NCBI GenBank assembly: GCA_002317435.1
Contig: DCIQ01000206.1
Location: 4,122 to 12,913 of the forward strand
Length of the DNA: 8,792 nt
Reading direction: 5' to 3'
DNA from: Bacteroidales bacterium UBA1722
Lineage (GTDB): Bacteria; Bacteroidota; Bacteroidia; Bacteroidales; UBA932
Part shown: positions 1 through 5,684 of the stretch, in pieces
Position numbering within the stretch: the stretch's first letter is position 1
How the letters are laid out: every line of letters starts with the position of its first letter
Notes under the pieces: model-generated
The model's database searches: none
Told to the model about the DNA's origin: nothing
What the model saw: only the letters and a program-made list of their open reading frames with translations
Position numbers and translations under genes: made by a program

Positions 1-315
1 CAGTTTGAAACCATTTCCGTCCACTCCTCCGATATCATAATAAAATTTACCCTCCACACGACCTCCGACACCGAAGACGAAATGGTCAGTCCGGTCCTGA
101 ATCAGAAAACGCGGGATACGCGGATCTTCGAAATGCTTGCTGGTAGTCATCTGAAGATAATCCGCAAGTATCTGCGAGAGGCTGTCAGTCCTGATTATGG
201 AAAAGGCCTTCTCCTTCTCCTTACCCGTTTTATTTTCCTGTCCTGCGGCATATGGCACGGAACAGAACATGAATACAGCAGCCAGGGCCGCCGCGATAAC
301 TCTATTGCTTCTCAT
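1..315 (-). CDS. Exported porin-like outer-membrane protein (N-terminal part only)
   Basis: The first 105 codons of a minus-strand gene run off the left edge of the window. The product starts MRSNRVIAAALAAVFMFCSV, a basic n-region and hydrophobic core, and a signal-peptidase site after PYAAG is plausible (about residue 25). A charged Lys/Glu-rich stretch follows (about 29-37), then a segment ending in FVFGVGGRVEGKFYYDIGG (79-97). That alternating Gly/aromatic pattern looks like the first strands of a beta-barrel of the kind annotated in Bacteroidota as DcaP/OprP-like porins; the family call is inference from this short piece. The ATG lies inside the last codons of xseB (14-nt overlap), so translation is probably coupled or at least cotranscribed with xseAB. 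No TAnnTTTG element was found just upstream of this start. Function beyond export to the envelope cannot be read from the visible part. Confidence 0.7.
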   Translation of the reverse strand, partial: MRSNRVIAAALAAVFMFCSVPYAAGQENKTGKEKEKAFSIIRTDSLSQILADYLQMTTSKHFEDPRIPRFLIQDRTDHFVFGVGGRVEGKFYYDIGGVDGNGFKL

Positions 316-496
316 CAGTGTTAAGTATTTGTGTTAAATTTTCTTCATCTTCCCGGAGCATTCTGCGGCACTTCGCTATCAGTTCCACCGCCTTCTTCAC
401 ATCCGCGGAAATCTCTTCCAAAGGTCTGGAAGTATTCTCTATGGAAGTCACCAGTTTCTCCAACTCCGCCACCGATTCCTGATATTCCTTTATCAT
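302..496 (-). CDS. xseB: Exodeoxyribonuclease VII small subunit
   Basis: A 64-residue, highly charged, helical protein. The pattern YQESVAELEKLVTSIENTSR (residues 5-24), followed by PLEE and a helix ending in KCRRMLREDEENL, matches the XseB family (SYEEAMAELEEIVxxLE...LEESxxLYEEGxxLxxxCxxxL). The length is normal for the family (about 60-85). XseB copies bind the XseA catalytic subunit and form exonuclease VII, which degrades single-stranded DNA from both ends into oligonucleotides in the cytoplasm. It lies 67 bp downstream of xseA on the same strand, the usual pairing. Its stop codon (TAG) lies inside the next gene, the porin-like protein, with 14 nt of overlap. The ATG start at 496 is the only reasonable one. 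The gap before it has no clear Bacteroidota promoter, so xseB is probably read with xseA. Confidence 0.92.
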   Translation of the reverse strand: MIKEYQESVAELEKLVTSIENTSRPLEEISADVKKAVELIAKCRRMLREDEENLTQILNTDEKQ

Positions 497-563
497 AACT
501 TCATTTTAGAATTTGTTTTGAATCATTATAATGACCGATGCGGGCCCGCGAGCCTTCACCGGT

Positions 564-1763
564 CTATACAAGCTGCTTACCCATCACTTTACATCTCAAT
601 ACTCCATCCCTGAGCATCACCTCCGCCTCATCTCCGACAGCCACGTCGCGGACAGAAGAAAGCACCTGGCCATCCTTCCATACCAGAGAGTAGCCGCTTT
701 TCATAAGCTCCTGCGGATTATTTCTCCTGCATCGCATTTCCAACATATCCACCCTGGCATACTCGGCGGCGAACCGCGCCCGCACGGCAGAAACCGCACG
801 CTGGCGAAGGGACTCCACATGCGCATTCCCGGAAGCCATCCTCCCCTTGAGCGACATCACCAACCTGGAAGCCAGAGACAGGAGCATCTCATCCTGAGCG
901 ATATAGATATCCAGAAGATAATCAGCCAGCGCCGTCGGAGTCTTCACCGACACGGCGGAGACCATGTCGCACACGTGATAATCCCGGTCATGTCCCACGG
1001 CGGTCATCACCGGCAGAGGATATTGCGCCACATTGGCGCATAACGTATAATCATCGAAACAGGAGAGATCCGCCGCGGACCCGCCGCCGCGCATTATCAT
1101 AACGGCATCGAACGACTCCTCACCGCTGCTGCAGTCCGCGAGGATACGATCCAATGCATCCACTATGCCGGAGGGAGCGTCAGCCCCCTGCATAGGAGCC
1201 TCATACAGACGCAGAGAAAAACGGAACCCATACACATTCTCCTGCAGATGACGGCAGAAATCACCCCAGCCCGCCGCAGCGGAGGAAGAAATGACCGCCA
1301 GGGAACGCGGCGGCACAGGAATCTGCAGGGTGGAATTCATATCCATCATCCCCTCCTCACTGAGCCGCGCGATGGTCCTCTGACGCACCAGCTCCAATTC
1401 TCCCACAGTATAGGAGGGATCGATGTCATCGATGATCAGAGAGAGATTGTACAGTTCGGAGAAATTCACCTGAACGTGAATGAGTATATTCATCCCCGCC
1501 TCGATGCCGCGTCCCGTTGCCTTCTCGAAATATGGCCGCAGGACCTTCCACGAAGATGCCCAGACAATACCCCGCACCTGAGCATTCATCACCCCGTCAT
1601 CCCCCTTGTCCGCCAGATCCAGATAGCAGTGGCTGCCGTATTTCTCACTTATCGCACGCACTTCGGCCCGCACCCAATACCGCTGGGGAAAGGCGGAAGT
1701 CACACTATTGCGCACCCTCCGCATCAGTTCATACAGACCTATTCCTTTCTCCGATAAAACCAT
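564..1763 (-). CDS. xseA: Exodeoxyribonuclease VII large subunit
   Basis: This 399-residue protein is the catalytic subunit of exonuclease VII, which digests single-stranded DNA in repair and recombination. The N-terminal OB-fold is recognisable: GIGLYELMRRVRNSV (8-22), then YWVRAEVRAIS (29-39) and SHCYLDLADK (44-53), equal to the family's YWVxAEIS...GHCYLxL pattern. The catalytic domain carries the family motifs RGGGSAADL (225-233; usually RGGGSxEDL), GHDRDYHVCD (257-266; usually GHExDxTxxD) and KTPTALADYL (274-283; usually APTPTAAAE). The helical C-terminal part is short, and total length is at the low end for the family (about 400-455). I chose the ATG at 1763. A TTG two codons upstream (1769) would extend the frame but is the tail of a TAnnTTTG promoter match. 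xseB follows after 67 bp; the chorismatase-like gene lies 56 bp upstream on the same strand. Confidence 0.95.
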   Translation of the reverse strand: MVLSEKGIGLYELMRRVRNSVTSAFPQRYWVRAEVRAISEKYGSHCYLDLADKGDDGVMNAQVRGIVWASSWKVLRPYFEKATGRGIEAGMNILIHVQVNFSELYNLSLIIDDIDPSYTVGELELVRQRTIARLSEEGMMDMNSTLQIPVPPRSLAVISSSAAAGWGDFCRHLQENVYGFRFSLRLYEAPMQGADAPSGIVDALDRILADCSSGEESFDAVMIMRGGGSAADLSCFDDYTLCANVAQYPLPVMTAVGHDRDYHVCDMVSAVSVKTPTALADYLLDIYIAQDEMLLSLASRLVMSLKGRMASGNAHVESLRQRAVSAVRARFAAEYARVDMLEMRCRRNNPQELMKSGYSLVWKDGQVLSSVRDVAVGDEAEVMLRDGVLRCKVMGKQLV

Positions 1764-1766
1764 GTA

Positions 1767-1797
1767 CAAATCTACTAAAAAGGCGGCTCACTTGAAA
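1767..1797 (-). promoter_or_regulatory. Candidate Bacteroidota promoter for xseA
   Basis: On the minus strand TAGATTTG (1774-1767) fits the -7 consensus TAnnTTTG, and TTTC (1797-1794) lies 19 bp upstream, close to the -33 TTTG element at normal spacing. The element ends only 3 nt before the xseA ATG, so a transcript started here would have almost no leader. This could be real leaderless initiation or a chance match with xseA read from upstream. Confidence 0.4.
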
Positions 1798-1819
1798 GAG
1801 ACGTCCTGAAATAAACGCT

Positions 1820-2866
1820 CTATTTCTGTTCCGGTACGGCGATGCACTCCATCTCTATCAGCCACGCAGGACGGCAGACAGGCGCCAGAGTTATGATATA
1901 GGGCGTATCCGGAAACTTCTCGGAGAACATATCGGCCACGGCAGGATAATCCTCCCTGTTCCGGAGATAAACTGTCACCATCTTCACGTCAGACCAGCCT
2001 GCACCCCCTTCCTCCAGAAGCACCTCTACGTTTTCCCACATTCTGAGGGTCTGGCGGCGGACATCTCCCGGATAGAGGACGCCGCCCTTATGGTCGATGG
2101 ACGCAGTCCCGGAGATAATGACGTGAGGGAGGCCGGAATATTCCACTCTCACCCCCCTTTCGAAAGTCACCCCGTATTCATACGTCGGATTCAGATGGCT
2201 CGGAGCATACAGATAGCGCTTCGGCATATCCCCCTTCACGGACCAGGCGTCCATCTGCACCAGAGGAGCCTGTCCGCTGTCCGACGCTCCGCGGACGTTC
2301 ACGCCGGTATTGCCGCAAGGCAAAGGCTTCCCCCATATCCCGGTGCTGGCGATATAGTGCGTCCGGGAAGTCAGGCCGCAGGCGGAGAAGAACTCCCTCC
2401 GGGCATCCACCATCCCCGCATAATTGTTATCTATGTCATCGACGAAAATCCACGTCCGCACACAGTTGTCCGCCAGGGAAACACCCCTTTCTTTCAAAAA
2501 CGACTCATATCCCGCCAGAATGTCACCGGTCTGGCGATACGGACCCGCCCCGCGGGAAAACATACCTGCGCTCCATATATGTTCCAGACCAGAATCCCTG
2601 ACGACGGTATATCCTTCACCGTATTCCACCTCCGCATCCCCCACCATATAAATCCAGACCCCGACGGAGGAGCCGTCCAGCGGCGGCTGGACTATATATG
2701 ACACGGCGCCATTCTCATGAGGGAAAGCATCAGCCATCGCCGCATCACCCAGAAGATACCTCTTGAAAACCACGCTCAGACCAGGTTCACTTTCGAAAAC
2801 ACGGTCCTGTACGGACATCAGTTCACTCACGGAGAGCGCTTTCAGTATGTAATGTTTTTCCTTCAC
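1820..2866 (-). CDS. Two-domain RidA/YjgF-superfamily protein, chorismatase (FkbO/Hyg5)-like
   Basis: A 348-residue protein with a divergent N-terminal domain (about 1-165) and a C-terminal YjgF/RidA-like domain (about 215-345). Seen: FKRYLLGDAA (34-43), YIASTGIWG (171-179), FERGVRVEY (235-243), HVIISGTASIDHKG (248-261), PGDVRRQT (266-273) and CRPAWLIEMECIAV (331-344). Length, two-domain layout and the STGIWG/SGTAS/PGDV motifs resemble chorismatases of the FkbO/Hyg5 type, which hydrolyse chorismate to dihydroxycyclohexadiene carboxylate or hydroxybenzoate; single-domain RidA proteins are only about 130 residues. RidA's catalytic Arg (E. coli Arg105) has no clear counterpart: an ungapped alignment on the terminal Glu puts Tyr there. 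Imine deaminase activity is therefore uncertain. It starts 25 bp after ilvA, almost certainly cotranscribed. The start used is GTG at 2866; no in-frame ATG was found nearby upstream, and the next ATG (residue 17) would still keep FKRYLL. The substrate is unknown. Confidence 0.75.
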   Translation of the reverse strand: MKEKHYILKALSVSELMSVQDRVFESEPGLSVVFKRYLLGDAAMADAFPHENGAVSYIVQPPLDGSSVGVWIYMVGDAEVEYGEGYTVVRDSGLEHIWSAGMFSRGAGPYRQTGDILAGYESFLKERGVSLADNCVRTWIFVDDIDNNYAGMVDARREFFSACGLTSRTHYIASTGIWGKPLPCGNTGVNVRGASDSGQAPLVQMDAWSVKGDMPKRYLYAPSHLNPTYEYGVTFERGVRVEYSGLPHVIISGTASIDHKGGVLYPGDVRRQTLRMWENVEVLLEEGGAGWSDVKMVTVYLRNREDYPAVADMFSEKFPDTPYIITLAPVCRPAWLIEMECIAVPEQK

Positions 2867-2891
2867 CTGACGTTCAAAGCCCTTCAGGGCA

Positions 2892-4151
2892 TCATACGAG
2901 GAACTCGAAGAGATCCTTCTTGTCGTTCAAATAATCATAAACCACCCCGTTCTCATCCATCCGGCCCAGAAGTCTGGGGAATTCTTCCGGCGAGAAGAGT
3001 TCTATTCCTATCACCGCAGGACCTTCCTCCCGATGGGTCTTCTTGGTATATGAGAAGTGTGTGATATCATTCCCGTCACCCAGGACATCCCTCACGAAAG
3101 ACAGGAGCGCACCGGCGCGCTGGGGGAAACGGATTATGAAATAATGCTTCAGACCCTTGTACAGGAGAGACTTCTCGCGGATCTCCTCCATCCGGGTGAT
3201 GTCATTATTGCTTCCGCTGAGGATGCAGACCACATTCTTCCCCGCTATCTTGTCCCTGTACAGGTCAAGAGCCGCTACCGAAAGGGCGCCTGCGGGCTCC
3301 ACCACTATGGCATTCCGGTTATACATCTCCAGAATCGTGGAACATACGGCACCTTCGGGTACTGACACTATATCGTCCAACACTTTCCGGCATATGTCGA
3401 AGGTGAGATTCCCCACTGTCTTCACCGCCGCACCGTCGACGAATTTGTCCACGGTCTCCAGGGATGTGACACACCCGTTCTTCAGAGACAGCGTCATCCC
3501 CGCGGCTCCGGCAGGCTCCACGCCGATCACCTTGGTCCCGGGACTCATCTGCTTGAAACAGGCACCTGCTCCGGCCGCCAGCCCGCCTCCTCCGACAGGA
3601 ATGAATATGTAATCGATGGGTTCCTTCGAGTCCTGGATTATCTCCATCGCTATGGTCGCCTGACCCTCTATTATCCTGGGGTCATCGAACGGAGGGATGA
3701 ATGTGCACCCCATACGGGCCGCGAAAGCCTGCGCCTCGGCATTGGATTCATCGAAAGTGTCCCCGAAGAGCACGATCTCCACGACACCGTTTCCGAACAT
3801 CTCCACTGAATCTATCTTCTGGCGCGGTGTGGTTTTGGGCATATAGATATAACCCCTGATGCCCAGACGGCGGCAGGAAAGGGCCACTCCCTGCGCGTGG
3901 TTTCCGGCGCTGGCACATACCACCCCTTTGGAGAGTTCCTCTTCGGAAAGGCTTTTGATCTTATTGTATGCACCCCTCAATTTATAGGAACGGACCACCT
4001 GCTGGTCCTCCCGCTTGAATGACACCCGGGCACCCGTCCGGTCGCTCCAGTACTGGTTGAATGTAAGGGCCGTATGATCCGCAATGCTGCTGATGGTCAT
4101 CTTCGCCTGTGCTATCATCGGCAGACTGGGGAAATATGTTTCTGTTTTCAT
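2892..4151 (-). CDS. ilvA: Threonine deaminase (threonine ammonia-lyase), short form with one ACT-like domain
   Basis: A 419-residue PLP enzyme that converts threonine to 2-oxobutanoate and ammonia, the first committed step to isoleucine. The PLP lysine is in SYKLRGA (Lys57), preceded by FKREDQQ (45-51). SAGNHAQGVA (81-90) is the substrate loop and VGGGGLAAG (186-194) binds the cofactor phosphate. From about residue 335 to the end there is a single ACT-like regulatory domain (KHYFIIRFPQRAGAL...). The length fits the roughly 410-residue Bacillus/Corynebacterium-type enzyme, not the roughly 515-residue E. coli form with two ACT-like domains. Feedback control by isoleucine is known for the family and inferred here. 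I chose the ATG at 4151. An in-frame ATG at 4196 would add 15 residues, but the promoter element TACATTTG lies inside that extension. No other ilv gene is nearby; the chorismatase-like gene follows after 25 bp. Confidence 0.95.
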   Translation of the reverse strand: MKTETYFPSLPMIAQAKMTISSIADHTALTFNQYWSDRTGARVSFKREDQQVVRSYKLRGAYNKIKSLSEEELSKGVVCASAGNHAQGVALSCRRLGIRGYIYMPKTTPRQKIDSVEMFGNGVVEIVLFGDTFDESNAEAQAFAARMGCTFIPPFDDPRIIEGQATIAMEIIQDSKEPIDYIFIPVGGGGLAAGAGACFKQMSPGTKVIGVEPAGAAGMTLSLKNGCVTSLETVDKFVDGAAVKTVGNLTFDICRKVLDDIVSVPEGAVCSTILEMYNRNAIVVEPAGALSVAALDLYRDKIAGKNVVCILSGSNNDITRMEEIREKSLLYKGLKHYFIIRFPQRAGALLSFVRDVLGDGNDITHFSYTKKTHREEGPAVIGIELFSPEEFPRLLGRMDENGVVYDYLNDKKDLFEFLV

Positions 4152-4185
4152 GGACACTGAATTGATTGGAAATGGGATAACGCTG

Positions 4186-4193
4186 CAAATGTA
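4186..4193 (-). promoter_or_regulatory. Candidate -7 element of the ilvA promoter
   Basis: TACATTTG on the minus strand fits the Bacteroidota -7 consensus TAnnTTTG. It would start transcription near 4180, giving a leader of about 30 nt before the ATG at 4151. No good -33 TTTG is seen at the normal distance (TGGCTG is the nearest candidate). The element overlaps the upstream in-frame ATG and so argues against that start. Confidence 0.5.
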
Positions 4194-4263
4194 CATAAAA
4201 TTTTACCCATTCCAGCCATCCGGTGTCCGTATCAGTCGGCGGTCAACGGCAAGCAGCAAATGA

Positions 4264-4878
4264 TTACTGACACATCGGTTCCACACTGACATCGTACTTC
4301 CTGCCGTAATCATCGGCCATAGCCTCGTCATAGGTAATCGTGCAGCAGTCCAGACCTCCGCCTCCGCGCAGGAAAGTAGTAACGCGAAATGTTCCGGACA
4401 TGCACAAGCCGTAGGATAACGAGAAGGAACTCCTGCTCTCCTTCCAAGTCATGACTGCCGGCGTCACAGTTTCAAATGTCGCCATATAGGCACTGCTCTC
4501 TATGTATGTACCTTCCCCGCTGCATTCCCACTGGTGAAGACCTGCAGGGCTGTCAGGAAGCATTTTCACCGTAGAACAAAAAGTCAGCCGGTCAGTGGTC
4601 ACGGCGTTGGAAACGGACCAGGTACTGTCCCGGGCTGACAGCAGTTTGACGTGACATCCGCTGCCGGTGGTTTCGAATCCCGGTTTGAAAATTTCATCCT
4701 GATATGCCGCGCACTCCGACAAGACCTTGACCGGGAAGACTATGACATCATCCACCAGATTATCGGACAAGACTCCTATTTCATCATTGAACGAGTTATA
4801 CTCACTGTTTTTTATAGTGCACGATTTCATGCACACGATGGCGACAGCCGCAAGAACGGCAGTAATAATGTTTCTCAT
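4264..4878 (-). CDS. Small probable lipoprotein of unknown function
   Basis: I do not recognise the family of this 204-residue protein. The N-terminus has Arg2 and a hydrophobic stretch (IITAVLAAVAIVCM), then K-S-C with Cys20 as the likely lipidated residue. The lipobox MKSC is imperfect (Met at -3, Lys at -2, Ser at -1), so a plain signal peptide is the alternative. The mature part is rich in Ser, Thr and Cys, with Cys at several sites (e.g. CAAY, GCHV, TFCS, WECS, GLCM, LDCC), and shows alternating polar/hydrophobic stretches that suggest beta-structure. There is a GGGG run at about 171-174 followed by a CC pair. The ATG at 4878 lies 5 bp after the stop of the upstream small barrel-protein gene, so the two are cotranscribed and probably work together at the outer membrane. 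No promoter of its own was seen. Confidence 0.75.
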   Translation of the reverse strand: MRNIITAVLAAVAIVCMKSCTIKNSEYNSFNDEIGVLSDNLVDDVIVFPVKVLSECAAYQDEIFKPGFETTGSGCHVKLLSARDSTWSVSNAVTTDRLTFCSTVKMLPDSPAGLHQWECSGEGTYIESSAYMATFETVTPAVMTWKESRSSFSLSYGLCMSGTFRVTTFLRGGGGLDCCTITYDEAMADDYGRKYDVSVEPMCQ

Positions 4879-4883
4879 GGTTT

Positions 4884-5510
4884 TCAGAATTTATAACCTA
4901 TACCCGCGTGGGCACCTACGAATATGGTCCCTGCACCGAGTTCTGCGAATCCGAAGAATTTTCTCCCGAACTCAATTCCTATAGGGACAAACTGCACTTC
5001 ACACTTCATCCGATCCCGGAACGTGTCATAAGAATTTGCAGGATATCCGAAATATATCCCGACTCCCAATCCGGCAGTCCCGTACATCCGGAAAAAGTCA
5101 CGGTCCATATAATAAAGTTTCGCCATCGGCAACAGATAGACCGCGACACCTGTATCAGTGCCTGTCTTCTGCTGCGACACTCCGGAGAACGAACTGCGCC
5201 ACATAACGTTTACACCCAGATCCACAGTGACTGCGACCACCCGGTTCAACTTGAAATCCACCCCGGCTATCAATGTCCCCGCAGTGGAGATGGCTCCATA
5301 ATAGTCTCCATAGATACTTGCCATCGATCCGTACGTCATATCTGAATCTGATGACCTCGTAAAATATTTCCCCGCAACGGAAGGAGCACCCGAAAGACCG
5401 AGATGTCCGATTATCTTCGGTCCGTCTCTTTTGATTTCTTGCGCCGATGCCGGAACATATAGAGTACGGACGACCAGCATCAGAAAAAACAATGGAATAA
5501 TCCTTTTCAT
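4884..5510 (-). CDS. Small outer-membrane beta-barrel protein
   Basis: A 208-residue protein with a clear signal peptide (MKRIIPLFFLMLVVRTLYVP) and a signal-peptidase site at ASA-QE (about residue 24). The mature part, about 184 residues, is Gly/aromatic-rich with amphipathic strands (HLGLSG, TLIAGVDFKL, AVTVDLGVNVMW, GVAVYLLPMAKLYY, MYGTAGLGVGIYF, FVPIGIEFG, FGFAELGAGTIFVGAHAGIGYKF). It ends in Phe, the classic C-terminal signal recognised by the barrel assembly machinery. This fits an eight-stranded barrel of the OmpX/opacity or 'porin family' type; the exact family and ligand are unknown. I chose the ATG at 5510. An in-frame ATG at 5546 would put 12 residues (MDLNVDFPYFAF) ahead of the signal peptide and would contain the promoter element. 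The lipoprotein gene follows after 5 bp, and recA is divergent on the other side. Confidence 0.85.
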   Translation of the reverse strand: MKRIIPLFFLMLVVRTLYVPASAQEIKRDGPKIIGHLGLSGAPSVAGKYFTRSSDSDMTYGSMASIYGDYYGAISTAGTLIAGVDFKLNRVVAVTVDLGVNVMWRSSFSGVSQQKTGTDTGVAVYLLPMAKLYYMDRDFFRMYGTAGLGVGIYFGYPANSYDTFRDRMKCEVQFVPIGIEFGRKFFGFAELGAGTIFVGAHAGIGYKF

Positions 5511-5543
5511 AAATGCGAAGTAAGGGAAATCCACATTCAAATC

Positions 5544-5551
5544 CAAAAATA
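5544..5551 (-). promoter_or_regulatory. Candidate -7 element for the barrel protein-lipoprotein operon
   Basis: TATTTTTG on the minus strand fits TAnnTTTG. It leaves a leader of roughly 28 nt before the ATG at 5510 and lies inside the longer in-frame extension, which supports the shorter start. A TTG (5569-5567) lies 15 bp upstream, closer than the usual 17-23 bp, so the -33 element is doubtful. Confidence 0.5.
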
Positions 5552-5597
5552 CTCGACGCTCTGATGCAACTTATTTTTTTCACTTCATTAAAAACAT

Positions 5598-5627
5598 GAC
5601 ATCTGCTGCAAATAAATATCAGCTGTC
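5598..5627. repeat. Imperfect inverted repeat upstream of recA
   Basis: GACA-tct-GCTG and CAGCTGTC form two 4-bp stem blocks with a 3-nt bulge and an 11-nt AT-rich loop. The repeat sits just upstream of the recA promoter candidate in the 174-bp divergent gap. It could be an operator or chance; it does not resemble a known LexA box. Confidence 0.2.
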
Positions 5628-5650
5628 AGAAATTGTCAATGGAAAAAGAC

Positions 5651-5658
5651 TACCTTTG
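5651..5658 (+). promoter_or_regulatory. Candidate -7 element of the recA-trpS promoter
   Basis: TACCTTTG fits the Bacteroidota -7 consensus and would start transcription at about 5663-5665, giving a leader of about 20 nt that is very A/T-rich, as is usual for this phylum. A TTG at 5633-5635 lies 15 bp upstream, shorter than the normal spacing, so the -33 element is uncertain. Confidence 0.55.
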
Positions 5659-5684
5659 CCATACATAATTCTAATTACAAAGAT

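Noticed and set aside
531..1757. Open frames on the plus strand opposite xseA (531-1043, 1248-1757)
   Set aside because: His/Arg/Pro-rich translations with no family likeness; xseA on the other strand explains the region fully.
1767..1769. TTG start for xseA two codons upstream of the ATG
   Set aside because: The TTG is the end of a TAnnTTTG promoter match, and the ATG at 1763 gives a normal XseA N-terminus.
2090..2701. A 203-codon plus-strand frame opposite the chorismatase-like gene
   Set aside because: Low-complexity translation without motifs; the minus-strand protein has clear family motifs.
5555..5684. SOS/LexA box upstream of recA
   Set aside because: No E. coli-type (CTGT-N8-ACAG) or Bacillus-type (GAAC-N4-GTTC) site could be seen; the imperfect inverted repeat there does not fit either.
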